The position numbers were made by a program, and so were the translations under genes. Below the pieces are notes generated by a model, which ran no database searches, was not told the origin of the DNA, and saw only the letters and a list, made by a program, of their open reading frames with translations. This document shows, piece after piece, positions 33,601 through 43,745 of a stretch of 64,000 bases of DNA (within the stretch, counting starts at the first letter, position 1; each line of letters starts with the position of its first letter). The stretch is from NCBI GenBank assembly GCA_030789695.1, contig CM061139.1, positions 108,846,837-108,910,836 of the forward strand, in the 5' to 3' direction. Origin of the DNA: Scilla litardierei (lineage: Eukaryota > Streptophyta > Magnoliopsida > Asparagales > Asparagaceae).

Positions 33601-36600
33601 ACATCATCTTAGGCAACTGACCGCGCTATGTGACATCATCTTAGGCAACTGACCGTATTGGAAAAATGGAGGTGGGAGAGAGATTAATGAGGGACAGATG
33701 CTCGATGGAGAGAAATTGAGAGGGAGAGAGAAAGTTACATTGGGAGAGGGGGGAAGATAGTAGGAGAAGAGAGCTTCAAGAGAGAGAGAAAGAGAGAACA
33801 AGCGAGAGTTCGGCAGCTGGGACATAAGTAATAGATTAAGACGGGGAGTATGTTACGAATTTAGAATATTTAAATAGTGGTGGTAAACGGGTTGGCTGGT
33901 AGGTTTTCGGTTGCAGGTTTTGGGTTAGAATAAGATTCAATTGAGGTTAGGGGTTTAATCTGAAAGTAGAGATAGTGGGATGTATTTTAAGAGAGCATAA
34001 GGTTGCGTGCTAATTTTAAAGCGTAGTGGGTGAGTGTGGTTGAATCGGGTTGGGTAGAATGGATTTGTGTCGGGTTTAGGATATGAAGATGTAGGACACG
34101 AAAGGTTTGGTAAATTTGTAGAAGATTTTGGGAAGAACGGGTAAATTTAGGGTTTCAATATTTTTAACCAAGGAGTTGGACCTTTCTTAGGCTTTGAGAA
34201 TTTAATTTTCTCAAGATGTTATTTATTCATTGATTTCATTTTCATATAAACTAGTCTTGAAACCTTTTATAGGCTTTACAATCAATGCCCTTCTTACTCC
34301 GAACCGATGTGAGACTAAACTCTAAATTAATTAAAATATTCAACAAAAAATAAAAGACTTAAAATAATTGAAAACTTGAAGGACTCAAAATAAAATAAAA
34401 TTTTAAAAATTTTAAAAATTAAAAAGGACTCAATTGGATCCTTATCATTATTCCCGGCTTGAGAACTTTATCACCAGGTGAATGACGAGAGGAGTAACAC
34501 AACTAGATAGAACTTAGCAGTCCCTTGCAGTTAGAAAAGATATGTTCATGAACTTTGAAGTATGACATGATGCAGATTGACAAATAAACATCTTTCGAAA
34601 ATTTCTTCCAAATTACGAAAGAAAGGGCATTATATAGAACATGTTGCTAATGTGTGGAGGATCTGTGAAAACAAAGTCGATATACTCAATCAGATTCAAT
34701 GGTACTTCTCTTTACAGCTTCGGTTTATGTTCAACAAATAGCTCAAGATAGGGCTCTGGCTTGGATTGCTGTGCTGGGCTTGAACAAATAGCTCAAGACA
34801 GGGCTCTGGCTTGGATTGCGGTGATGGATCATGCCATGGCTTTGGCTCTAGCTCTAATTCGAACTCATGCTTAAACTGCCTTAGTCTTATATTCAGGATT
34901 TGGCTTAAGATCATGTTCAGGCTTATTACACCATGTCTCAAGTTCTAGCTCAAGCTTTATCGTGAACTCTGGCTTGGGTTCAATCTTTTATTTCCTTTCT
35001 CATTGTTTGTACAGTTGATTAATTATGTACAGTTGATTAATTATGTTATCGCTCTCACGTATCTCTTCTAGTGGATTCTTCTTAACTTTCAGACTTGAGA
35101 ATTGTTGGGATGCTTGGGGAATTAATCTATGCTTGGAAACATATCAAGATGGAAGAGTGATGTTGAATACTGACCAACGTTGAAAAGGAACTTGAAGTTG
35201 CTTATACTAAGATAGCGCTTCTCCACTTAACTTGTGATATACGTATTTATATTTTGCTTTATTTGAAAAATCAAAATGGGAGAAGAAATACTCTAGATGA
35301 TATTCTCAATCATCATATTTATACTTATCATCAAAGCCATAAAAGAATGGGACCTATCTGAGCATCTCAGGCTCATAACTTGTTGGAAGAAAATAGGCTT
35401 TGTAGTAATCATTGTAGCATCTTATAAATTAGAGAAAATCTTCATATACGGAAGATGAACAAGTCCACAAAGGGTAGCTATGTGTATTTGGTTGAGTTAA
35501 CTATCCACTGACGAGAACGTTACTAAATTTGGACTGCAAACGGCTCCAGTACTTTCAAAACCGCAGAATGGCACTAAAATCAGAAAATATTTGGCCAAAA
35601 TCCCTCGGTAATTGTCACGGCTCACTATGCGAGCCACGGCTTGGGTCGAGCCGTTGACTTTGTCAATAGGGCTTGGCTGGAGCCAGCTTCGCATTGGCTC
35701 GCCGACTCAGTCGGCTTGAGCCGGCTCGGATAGATCTGATGAACATTAAATGGCATGGTCGATGGCTCGGCTCGGCGGTGATGGCTCGATTGGATGTTGA
35801 TGTCGGCTTGACTGAGCCGACCCTATACATCTGGGCTCAGTCGCTGCCAACGTCGATTTCTGACGAATTCGACGATGTTTTGCCATCAAATTGAGGTTGC
35901 GAAGACTTCAGCCGTCGTTGGTGGCGGCCCCGGCAAGTGTCAAAGAGATTTAAATGGTGGTTTTACGGGTTTTGGTCTACATGTTGGGTATGAACGACAT
36001 CGGCGAAGGCAAGGGCTGCTCTTGGCGGTAACGACGTAGGTTGCAGGGCCGTTTAAGGTAGGGGAGGCTAAGATTAGGGTTAAGGTTTCGATTTGATAGT
36101 TTTTTTTGATCTAAAATCGGGAAAAGAAGAAGGGATCTTTCGGTTCCGATATCATCAAATTTGACGTAGAAACCGAGAGATTTAGGAAATTTGTGAAAGA
36201 TTTTAAGGAAGAATGTGTAACTTTAAGGTTCTAAGGCTTACCAAGGATTCCAAGGCTTTTCATCACGAAGTTGGACCTTTCTTAATCTTTGGGAATTAAA
36301 TTTCCTCACGATTTCTTTGATTCGTTGATGTCAAATAAACCAGGCTTGAAGCCTTATATAGGTGTTACAACCAATGCCATCTTTTCTCCCAACCGATATG
36401 GGACTAAACTCTAAATTAATTAAAATACTCAAAAAAAATAAAAGACTCAGAAGACTCAAAATAAAATAAAATTAAAAATTTATAAAATTAAAAATGACCC
36501 AATTGGATCCATATAAGAAGAGTTGGGTTTATAATAGCACGCAGGTTAACGTGCTGCATGTTAATAGTAAAAAGAAACAAAATAAGGAGAAATCCAAAAT

Positions 36601-39600
36601 AATCATAGAAAAGTATTAAAAATTAAATGGGATAATTTTGTTAAAAGAAATTTTTATTATTAATAGAAAAATACTGTAGTTTGGGGTAGGACCATTTCAC
36701 ATTCCTCTCGAAGTATGAAACTTGTCTTTAAGATCTCTAGGTGTTGCCTTGATATTACAATATGACATCCCTAGTTCATTTCCCCTCTTTCCCTGTGCGG
36801 GCAAGGGAAAGCAATGATAATAAATCATGATCCTTTAAAACAGAGCAGGCAATGTAGATGAACTCCACAGGATGCATTGACCACCGTAGTGCTCTTATCT
36901 CATGACTTCTCTGGAAGCAGTTTTTTCTTTTTCTTTTTCTTCATTCCTTCCTATCTATTTTTTCCCCTTGGCTAGCGGTAGCAACCAGCAGTCAAAAAAC
37001 AGTCACTACACTAGAGTCCAGACAGACTCTACAAGTTCTTTGCTCAGTGGGGTGCTATAAAGAAGTCATTGTTGAGTCCAATATATCTTTTCAGACATGG
37101 TCATAGAGTTGCAATGTCTTTCAGCTACCTAAAACTTGTTGATGTCCTAATGGCGTTTACACACTCACTCCTTCTGCATACACATTCATCTCCTTTGGGA
37201 GAAATTGGGTTTCATGTGAATGATGTAGTGCTCTCAGACAATATGCTCAGATCGTTTCTTATAAATTTATTTTGCTGCTACTTAGTTGGGGAATGAGGAA
37301 ACGGAGAAGGGGTTATTCCCTTTCTTCTTATTTATTTATTTATTTTGTCGTTTGGTGTTTTGTTACATACATATATACATACAAACATACATATAGGGTG
37401 CAGTAATGAAGGGGTTTTTTTGTGTGGTGTTGGTTGTAAGCTCTTATAAACGTAATGTTGATTTTTTTGCGGCTGACATCATATTTTATTTTTAATTACA
37501 CAGATCCCTTTTCAACTTGGATTGTCAAAAACAGACCTACGGAAGATGTTGAAGTCCAGCTTATCAGGGGTAAGTCGGTGACTTGAAGCAGACGTAACTC
37601 TAGCCCGTAGTTTTCTGTACACCTATAAAGTTAACTCTGTTACCTCCTCTGACAGGTTGACAAATCGATCAATGCCATGTATAGGAGGTTGCAAAGAAAC
37701 TTGACTTCTGAGGAATTGCTACCTTCTTTATGGGATAAATGCAAGGTATTAGACATATGCTTGCTGCTTGATTATCCATGACAGCAATTGGAGATAAAAA
37801 TTTGAGAGCCTTTATTTCTGACTCGGGGGCAAGTTTGCGTCACTTAAAAGTGTCCAGTAGAAATCCATTTTACTTTGTCGTGTCTAGGACTGTCTTTAAT
37901 TTTCTTTATAGGATCTTCAAAGTGCCTGCCGTCGTGAGTAGATTAGGAATTTCTCCCTCAACCCTTTGCTAGGAAGTTTTCAGCCGGGCACTAATAATAA
38001 GGTGGGTTGGTTTATAAAGGAAGATTGAATTAGGAATTTCTCCCTCAACCCTTGCATACAGAAATGTAGAGTTGTATCCAGCGAATCCGAAAAAGCATCC
38101 TCAAAATTATTTATTTGTCCAGCATAGTCATATCTGATCCGTTAGTTACTAAGAAAAGAATATCCAGTAGATCACTCCTACAAGCAATCAATTTAGTTTC
38201 ATTGATCAATTAAAATTATAGAAACCGTCGGTGGAAGGGAGGGAGGGAGGGAGTGTTTTTTATAGATGACATCTGTTATTCACCAGAGAAGCGCAAAAAT
38301 ATCTATATGATCTCATTTTCACTAAGGGGTTTCATCTGAGAATCAAATCTCAAGCCTCTTTTTCTATATTCATGTGAAAAAATTTAAATGGTCAGGGGGA
38401 TGTTGGTTCCAGGCCTACCCTGCTAAAATTAACTGAATCACACACCTTTTAAAAACACTAAATCTACATATAGAGGAACTTCTTAATATGCAAACATATC
38501 GACATTGTAAATTACTTAAATTATACCTAAGCTGTTATTTGCATCTGTGCTCCTCTTAAAGTATGTTTTTGTGTATACACACATATTGCAAAGTTTACAC
38601 GTAACTCTTTTATTCTTGGTTTATCTTTAGCATGCTTGTATCTTGAATTTTTTAAATATTGTATATCCATTGTCATAGAATGCAGTGTGCTCAAACATGC
38701 AGGGAGCATAAACCACATATGCATAGCATTAGGGGGCCACACATGCAGTTTGGTTTATTTTCCCTTAAGAAAACATAAAACATCATAAATAAAAAATAAA
38801 GAGTAAATTGCACTTGGACTCCTACTCTGTTGTGGATGGTGTATGTTATTAATAATCCTCAATATATGAAAATAGCATGGAGACCCTTTGAATTGATTGA
38901 TTAATCATTAGGTAAGTTGAAGTTACACCCCTTCAATCTAGCACTTGGGTGGTTGACTAGGGTGTGTTAGTGCTAGTTTCATATATTGAGAGAAAAGAAA
39001 CAAAAATAAAAAAGAATGAATGGAAAGATATACAATAATATAATATTCATGCTGAAATCTGACAAAACATTTAAAGAAATGTACATTATGAAATAGAAGG
39101 GCAGATTCCTTGTCTTTCAATTTTCTGCCAAACTGATTTTTCAAAGAAGATGACAAAAAGAAGTTAAGAGTAAAGGAGAGTGAAGAGCCTAGAAGTAAAA
39201 TAGGTGGGTAGAGAATGATAAAACGGGGAAAGAGAATGGAATACTATTTTTTAGGCTACGAGTTGCTAATTAATATTGGACCGATTATCTACCCCAATTC
39301 CGCTGCATGATATGGTGTGTGAGCATAATTAAATTTGTCTCAACATATAATGTTTTTGCAGACACTGCGCTTTATGGATTGTATATTGACATTATTTGCT
39401 AAAACATATATGCCAATCTAATGTGTTCACATATGCGATCACAATAAATTCATATTTTACAACAGGGTTGTATCCACATTTTCATATCTTTTTTGTATCT
39501 GTGCCCTACACAGAATGCGTTATAAAAATCAGTGGCTTCATTTGTAAGTGGTCCACCGAGGGGGTTCTAGGACCTTGGCCACTTTTCTTTGGCCTGTTTA

Positions 39601-41153
39601 AGTGGTTATTTGTTCTCATTTGTATATTTTGGTAATCTCACTTCTTCTCTCTTAAATAAAGGTACATTCAAAGTATAACATGCCCCATGTTATCAAATTT
39701 CCATCTGACTAATAGTATCCCATGGTCGTACATCTAACTTAAGGTCATCAAAGGTGAGATTGGACTCGTAGTAGAATAAACTTTATCTCACAGATTCTTT
39801 ACTGATGGAAGAAGCCATTGTAGTTGGTGATTGCTCTAAGACTAAGTTTCTGACTTCCAAATGCCTAACCCCATCAAACTACCTTGTGACTTCCTCCAAA
39901 CATTTGCACCGACATAATTGTTGATGTTTTTTTTGTTCTTGTTTCCTTTTTTTACGTACATTTTCCTTCTTTATTTCTCTTATTAATGGTTTCTCTTCCT
40001 TTTTTGTGTTTTTTATTTTTATTTTTCTTTCATTTTCTTTAACTTGTGTTGTTTTCAAGTTCTATTGATTTTTGTCTTTATTTTTTCCGATAGAAGAAGA
40101 TAGCCACAATAAAAGTATTTATATATAACTGATTTTTCTTACATGACTTGTTAATCTGGAACGTGAGCATTCCATTAAGGGCTTTACAACTTCAAAGATT
40201 CACATTTAGTCACCTAAAAGTGAACATAATTTGACGAGTAAAATTAAATGATTCTTCAGTTGTCAATTTTGTACACGACAGTTAGGTAGTTGATTCTTTA
40301 GTACCAATGATTAATGGGGCCATTAGATGGTCAGAAGGAAGGCTAACCAGGCTCAAGTCCCTGAACAAACTGCCTAGGCGTCTAGGATTGACATCATGTT
40401 ATTACCAGACTGGGAGTTTATTTCCCAATAAAAAGAAAGATACGAAATTGTGAATTCTACTTGTCCTCAATTGCATCTAGTATTACCACTCTTCAGTTGC
40501 GCCTTAGGATCTTTTAAGTTGCATGTTAAACTGCATTTATGAAGTACGATATAAATGACCGTCGGGTTTAGAGTTTATTTCCTAATAAAAAGAAAGATAA
40601 TATCATGTTCCCTGTTCGCAATAAACAGTGAGTTGAGGGTTGATCCTTTCACCTAACCAAACTGAACAAGTCAATAAATTTTGGAGACAACATTAAATCC
40701 TACAATCCGGACTATCATACTAGGGGTACTGGTGCAATACCGTCGCTTTGGGGTGACTTTCTGGATGGAAAGTTGTCACGATTGCAAGGTTGCTCTATAA
40801 TGATATTGATGTCATGGGCTCGAGTTGTGGTGGAATTGCCCTCTACGCAATGTCGGGCCAAGGTATCTGATCTTGTCCTACCACAGCAATGGAAGGACCC
40901 CACATGCACTGCTTTCTTTTTCTTGCTTTTTTTCCTGTTTGTTTCTTCGAGAGAGATACATAATACAGTTCTGGTTGATACTTGACATCCGTTATTTTCC
41001 CCCCAAAAAAGGGATCTGAAATCTATTATGTTGGCACTGCAGAAAGAATTCCTAGACAAGTATGAGAGCTTTGCCCAATTGGTCGCCAAGATCTATCCAA
41101 ATGAGACCATCCCGTCCGTTGCAGAAATGCGAGACCTTCTTGCTTCAATGTAG
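18583..41153 (+). CDS. SEC3A: Exocyst complex component SEC3A, C-terminal 207 residues (7 exons)
   Basis: SEC3 is a subunit of the octameric exocyst, which tethers Golgi-derived vesicles to the plasma membrane before fusion. The exons join as 18583-18664, 19301-19398, 19585-19693, 19866-19934, 37504-37569, 37656-37745 and 41043-41153. All introns are GT-AG, the phases agree, and the joined frame is open for 207 codons to TAG at 41151-41153. Recognisable phrases of the conserved SEC3 C-terminal domain are [93 protein letters not shown] and the end MRDLLASM. The first base of exon 1 completes a split Arg codon, so more exons lie upstream. The family is about 880-890 aa, and I find no earlier exon in 1-18582. 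The gene is therefore either split by another intron of over 18 kb or 5'-truncated. I see no damage within the part present. Confidence 0.93.
19301..19398 (+). CDS. SEC3A: SEC3A exon b
   Basis: The acceptor is TTTGCGACAG and the donor is GTTATC. It encodes [20 protein letters not shown] and [12 protein letters not shown], then two bases of a Ser codon. The next exon supplies the third. Confidence 0.93.
19585..19693 (+). CDS. SEC3A: SEC3A exon c
   Basis: The acceptor is GCATGCAG and the donor is GTAAGC. It encodes [20 protein letters not shown] and [16 protein letters not shown]. The last residue is Ile where the family usually has Tyr (IIYY), an ordinary substitution. Confidence 0.93.
19866..19934 (+). 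CDS. SEC3A: SEC3A exon d
   Basis: The acceptor is TTTGCAG and the donor is GTAAAT. It encodes [20 protein letters not shown] and PEE. The 17.6-kb intron follows. Confidence 0.93.
20195..21330 (+). mobile_element. 5'-truncated gag-only Gypsy-like element (E0) with 3' LTR
   Basis: The gag is readable at about 20300-20580: [37 protein letters not shown] and [20 protein letters not shown] zinc knuckle [16 protein letters not shown] lies at about 20725-20775. It passes straight into the pol tail (CACCTTGAGGACAAGGTG at 20886-20903) and a purine-rich run, then the 3' LTR at about 20924-21330, which ends AAATTCCTATCA. There is no protease, RT or integrase. The 5' LTR and the start of gag are missing. 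The LTR resembles those of E1 and E2. Confidence 0.75.
21544..23482 (+). mobile_element. Non-autonomous Gypsy-like LTR element (E2)
   Basis: The 5' LTR is 21544-22016 (TGTTAGGATTAGGG to AATCCTATCA) and the 3' LTR about 23010-23482, with clear similarity along the whole length. The primer site TGGTATTAGAGC (22020-22031) has one mismatch to the Met-tRNA site. The 993-bp interior has an open frame at 22058-22477 and a GC-rich stretch (22540-22660). It ends with CACCTTGAGAATAAGATG (22973-22990) and the purine run CTTTGGGACAGAG. No RT, protease or integrase is encoded. The 3' LTR ends only about 50 bp before E3 begins. Confidence 0.82.
22058..22477 (+). CDS. Hypothetical internal ORF of element E2
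   Basis: This is a 139-codon frame starting [20 protein letters not shown]. It is rich in charged residues ([20 protein letters not shown]) and has a basic patch ([11 protein letters not shown]) that looks like a nuclear-localisation-type cluster. I recognise no gag knuckle, protease or other domain. It begins about 26 bp after the primer site, where gag would start, so it could be a diverged gag N-terminus or a captured sequence. Whether it is expressed is unknown. Confidence 0.35.
   Translation: MGGTSVIGLECMEGMEEKYPSPKSMLKQMEGSRRPLSEQKITKSDLEKDEANVTDLRQKASSLDNGNVENVSFKEEIHSKGDSVLDLNSDNSAADIGLKVTHLAKKKRKMPDLTVNPNKSTVCHFKPVADRACEAQIIF
23955..24679 (-). pseudogene. Gag zinc knuckle and retropepsin of element E3
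   Basis: The open block 24653-24162 contains [16 protein letters not shown], the knuckle typical of plant Tekay/Del-like gag. The protease [20 protein letters not shown] follows. The active-site triad reads D-N-G instead of the usual D-S-G or D-T-G. The downstream phrase [19 protein letters not shown] is the usual C-terminal part of the protease. It is followed within about 100 bp by an end codon, the tail CACCTTGTCCTCAAGGTG (plus strand, 23975-23992) and the polypurine tract. Confidence 0.82.
24680..26383 (-). pseudogene. Gag of element E3 (frameshifted)
   Basis: The start ATG is at 26383, 11 bp after the primer site ([20 protein letters not shown]). A frameshift near 26270 continues into [21 protein letters not shown] Gly/Pro-rich stretch follows (26030-25800, with TGP repeats), then a Gly/Arg-rich stretch. 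The retrotransposon gag core comes next: [31 protein letters not shown] and [20 protein letters not shown]. Several stops and shifts interrupt it. This protein would form the virus-like particle in an intact relative. Confidence 0.8.
26830..27435. other. Intron spacer with 67-bp tandem duplication
   Basis: The unit ATGCTATCATTC ... CATCAAGACT occurs at 27106-27172 and 27173-27238 (period 67 bp, few differences). The rest is AT-rich without ORFs or recognised repeats. Confidence 0.6.
27436..28014. mobile_element. Foldback element I with duplicated arm
   Basis: The ends GTATCAACCATCCAATAAGA and its imperfect complement (CTTTGGATGGCTGATAC) define a 579-bp element. The inner arms pair weakly (ACCGTTCATTTTAATC against GAACAAATTGAACGG). 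A 212-bp unit covering the apex and right arm is tandemly duplicated (27566-27777, 27778-27989; differences are few). It shares the core GTTTGGCGTGTTCATCCA with the hairpins at 8.5-9.8 kb. Confidence 0.7.
28028..28056. repeat. (CA)n microsatellite
   Basis: A short CA run directly follows foldback element I. Confidence 0.85.
28167..28475 (+). repeat. 117-bp in-frame minisatellite
   Basis: CAGTGTGTGCACATATG begins units at 28167, 28284 and 28401 (period exactly 117 bp = 39 codons). The frame stays open through all copies (28169-28642) and encodes repeated [20 protein letters not shown] blocks. There is no support for a real protein; it lies inside the SEC3A intron. Confidence 0.8.
29480..29940 (-). 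pseudogene. Copia protease remnant of element E4
   Basis: LDSGCSKHM, the Copia-type protease active site, is encoded at 29927-29901. The open frame continues to 29586: [20 protein letters not shown] and [35 protein letters not shown] follows at about 29575-29525, and the element passes into the 3' LTR about 50 bp later. Nothing of the integrase core is present. Confidence 0.82.
30520..31743 (-). pseudogene. Copia gag of element E4
   Basis: It starts near 31743 ([35 protein letters not shown]) and continues as [20 protein letters not shown] at 31300 and [20 protein letters not shown]. The zinc knuckle [14 protein letters not shown] (CX2CX4HX4C) lies at about 30913-30870. A Ser-rich linker and [20 protein letters not shown] follow. 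The phrases match UBN2/SIRE-type Copia gag. Frame breaks occur at about 31400-31320, 30920 and 30780. Confidence 0.85.
33071..34083. repeat. Intron spacer with Gypsy-LTR-like fragment and 32-bp duplication
   Basis: CTATGTGACATCATC occurs at 33594 and 33626 as part of a 32-bp tandem duplication. Sequence from about 33640 to 34060 has long GA runs and the phrase GGTGAGTGTGGTTGAATCGG shared with 17880-17960, so it is probably another copy of the same Gypsy-type LTR. No gene was seen. Confidence 0.45.
34084..36516 (-). mobile_element. Non-coding LTR element (E5)
   Basis: Direct repeats at 34084-34447 and 36162-36516 share GACTAAACTCTAAATTAATT, AAAATAAAATAAAATT and AATTGGATCC in the same order. 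Next to the right copy lies a primer-site-like sequence (minus strand TGATATCGGAACC, 36153-36141), offset from the LTR as in the other elements. Each LTR has a TATATAGG-type box on the minus strand (right copy near 36360). The 1.7-kb interior has no gag or pol. It contains a 50-bp duplication (34733, 34783) and a GGCTCGAGCC-like palindrome array (35615-35845). Confidence 0.65.
36517..37503. other. Intron sequence before SEC3A exon e
   Basis: This is unique-looking intron DNA with short TTTA, TTTC and TACA microsatellites (36920-36960, 37330-37400). No transposon or gene was recognised. Confidence 0.55.
37504..37569 (+). CDS. SEC3A: SEC3A exon e
   Basis: The acceptor is TTACACAG and the donor is GTAAGT. 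It encodes [20 protein letters not shown] and SG, which continues exon d ([10 protein letters not shown]) exactly as in the family. Confidence 0.93.
37656..37745 (+). CDS. SEC3A: SEC3A exon f
   Basis: The acceptor is TCTGACAG and the donor is GTATTA. It encodes [20 protein letters not shown] and [10 protein letters not shown]. Confidence 0.93.
37746..41042 (+). other. SEC3A: SEC3A last intron (3,297 bp)
   Basis: It is bounded by GTATTA and TGCAG. It contains small duplications (GGAATTTCTCCCTCAACCC near 37948 and 38035; ATTTCC(C/T)AATAAAAAGAAAG near 40419 and 40578), but no element with clear ends. The ORFs here are short and unsupported. Confidence 0.75.
41043..41153 (+). CDS. SEC3A: SEC3A last exon with stop codon
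   Basis: The acceptor is GGCACTGCAG. It encodes [20 protein letters not shown] and [16 protein letters not shown], then TAG. The ending matches the end of plant SEC3A proteins. Confidence 0.93.
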   Translation, partial: KEFLDKYESFAQLVAKIYPNETIPSVAEMRDLLASM

Positions 41154-41390
41154 ATATATGTATATCTCCTTGGATGGGTGTTGTTGTAATTTTTATCATT
41201 CTTTCTTCTCCCTTTTGTTTCATGTGCTTTCTCTATCCACATATTATATGTAGACAGTTTAAGTTCTAGCTCGCTTATCTATTGTGGAATCTCCTGGATA
41301 GTGTCTTGGGCTCTGGGAGGACATGCGTCTTTCTGTGAAAATTTGATGTCGTTCCCTTGCTTAATAAAAGTATATAATTGTAAGGAAGTA
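41154..41390 (+). other. SEC3A: Probable SEC3A 3' UTR with AATAAA signal
   Basis: After the stop, T-rich sequence leads to AATAAA at 41363-41368, a plausible poly(A) signal about 210 bp downstream. The true cleavage site cannot be read from the sequence. Confidence 0.6.
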
Positions 41391-42361
41391 CTGCGGTCGT
41401 GTTCGTTAGGTTGTATCTATTATATCGTTTTTGTTTTGTTTTTGGTAATTTATATTTGAAAATACATTTGTATATTTTTATCTTGTAGCTGAAATTGGTG
41501 CAACATTTGGGTTCTATGGCAACTGTTATATAGAAATATAATGTACACTATTGAACTATCTGGTAATACATTTTTTAAATGTTGGAAATTCCACCTGAGG
41601 TTTGCATCTCTCTTTATTTATTCTCTCTTTGAAATGGTACTCCATTGTCCCAATTCTATGTATTATAAAAACTTGTTTGAAATTTTTGGTTATTAGATCT
41701 GTTGATTATGCCATCTTCCGTTATCTTCTCCTATGCAATAATGCTTCTGAGACTCAATATAAATAAAAAGTTGGACTCGGGCTCTGTATCATTCCCAAAT
41801 ATATGTCCGGGGATATCTTATTGCAGTTGTTTAGGATATCATCTTCTAGTATGTAACCTTGCTTATGGTGAGATTAGTTCCTTCCTAAAATGGCACTTTT
41901 TGTGGTTGCTTCAACTGTTTCTTCCTCCTCTGAACTGGGGTGATACAACCGCGATGGTGGCATGGATGCTGATGAGAAAAATACCTCTCCAGCAAAGCAG
42001 GCGACATCTAATCCAGTTGGCAATGGCATGTTCGTGAATTCTTCCCGCACTCCTTACTGTAGCATCGCCACTGCTTGCCCTACTCTTGATTTTGCATGAG
42101 GTATGGAGTTTGTCTGTACGCAAAGCAGAGGGCATATGCAAGAAATCAACTATGGAAGAAAGTCATTCTGCCTTCCTCTGTGAAATTATCAAATAGTCAT
42201 TTTTCATGCTGAGTATTGTTCAGTATTTTAAATTTTATTACAAATGGTAAATTTATATCTGAAGTTATCAAAGTTTCACAAATTTTCTTGATTTTGACAT
42301 TATTATCAAAAAAACAAAGTAGTTATACAATCAATAAACATATAAGATTTAATGTTCTGGC
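41391..42361. other. Intergenic stretch downstream of SEC3A
   Basis: AT-rich, except 41930-42140, which has balanced composition and a frame reading GGMDADEKNTSPAKQATSNP and then MFVNSSRTPYCSIATACPTL. This could be a stray exon or gene remnant. I do not recognise it, and stops lie close on both sides. Confidence 0.35.
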
Positions 42362-43243
42362 TGTTATGAATAGGATCCATTGGGCCTATTAGGTATCCAC
42401 ACATATGAGTAACTAATATGAATACTATATAAAGGAGGCTAGGGGTTTTCTAGCTTCAACCTTCTCCAAACCTGTTTCTACTTCACAACACGTTATCAAC
42501 ACGATCACGCTCGATGGAAGAAGCGACCGCTCGTGAGAGGGAGGCGCCCGGCAGACGCTCCGTCAATTTTTTTCGCGACGCAAAGCTTCGCGAGACGATG
42601 CAGAGTTCCTTTTCGGACATCACTCATCAAACTTCGCTAGATCTGACAGACAGATTTAGTGGGTAAGCCTAAATGTTTTTCTAGATCTGATAACATATTA
42701 AAAATTCAATTTTTATGTGATCTAGAATAAAATAGTTGATTGTTTATGCATGGATCTAACTTATTAGATCAAAAACGTAATTGTTTTGTATGCAAAACTG
42801 ATTAAAATTTTAGTTTTTATGCAATCTATCTGTTATTTGGTAGATTTTATAAGATCTCTTTATGCAAAATCTTGTTCATGATGTCCCATAATTTATAAAT
42901 GAAAATCTGATAAACCCATGAACGGCCTGAAGCCGATAGCCCCTCACTGCCAAAGATCCGACAGATCTGGCGTAAAATTCGGCCAAAATTCCGGCAGAAA
43001 AGAACAAATCCGGTAGAAAAAAAGAAGCTTGCTGTGCCTCCGGGCGCATTGGTGGAAATTTCCGCGCCTGCCTGGCGTGGCGGCCGCGCCATGCAGCGCG
43101 GCCCGCGGTCGTTGGCCGCCGCCCGCGGCCGTCGGCCGCCGGCGGCGGCTGGGGAGGGCCAGCCGCCAGTGGCGGCTGCCACCCCTCCCCAAACCCTAAC
43201 CCAAAATTAGGGTTAGGGGTAGGGGAAGCTCATTTTGGGCTGT

Positions 43244-43745
43244 TGGGCTAAAAGCCCAATTAAAAAAATAAATAATAAATAATAAAATAAAAATCTGAAA
43301 TTAAATTGTTTTGGGCCTGAAGCCCAAACAAAAATAATTCTCAGAATTCTTACATTCATGGGCCTTTTCTTGGGCCAGCAGCCCAATAAGAAAAAAAATC
43401 AGATTAGTTGATTGATATTATGTTAGAGCCCCCTAATGGGCCTGAAGCCCACCAAATAAATACAAATGTAATAATATTAAAATTGTTTCCCCCGTTTTCT
43501 TGATGGGCCTGAAGCCCACACGGAAATATAATTAAAATTTAAATTAATTTTAACTTGTTTAGTGGGCTTAGCCCATAGATTTTCTTGAAAATCAATAAAC
43601 AAGTATCCTAACGGGCCTGAAGCCCGCGGACATAAATTGATTTATTTTCCTCTTATTTTGTTGGGCCTGCAGCCCACAAAAAGCGTAAAAATATACATAA
43701 ATAAAGAGGAAATATGCTTAACGGGCCCGAAGCCAGTGGGCCTAA
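43244..43745 (+). repeat. GGGCC-TGAA-GCCC hairpin array in the element leader
   Basis: About nine short hairpins lie in AT-rich sequence: TTGGGC/GCCCAA at 43311, TGGGC/GCCCA at 43437 and 43504, CGGGC/GCCCG at 43612 (all with CTGAA loops), and variants with loops AAA (43244), CAGCA (43370), TTA (43563), CTGCA (43662) and CCGAA (43722). Spacing is 40-110 bp. They could be RNA structures or protein-binding sites in the leader; this is not known. Confidence 0.8.

Larger units (their letters stand above)
19935..37503 (+). other. SEC3A: SEC3A giant intron (17,569 bp)
   Basis: It is bounded by GAG|GTAAAT and ACACAG|ATCCC and interrupts the reading frame between codons. The other introns in view are 186 bp, 172 bp, 86 bp, 636 bp and 3.3 kb. 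It contains, in order, retroelements E0, E2, E3, a foldback element, a 117-bp minisatellite, Copia E4 and LTR element E5. E0 and E2 are on the plus strand; E3, E4 and E5 are on the minus strand. Confidence 0.88.

Noticed and set aside
40715..41089. 124-aa minus-strand ORF
   Set aside because: It overlaps the last SEC3A exon on the opposite strand and its intron; no independent support.
42847..43192. Ala/Gly/Arg-rich minus-strand ORFs of 82-111 aa
   Set aside because: They fall in a GC-rich patch of the 42.4-kb retroelement leader, antisense to it; no domain or homologue was recognised.
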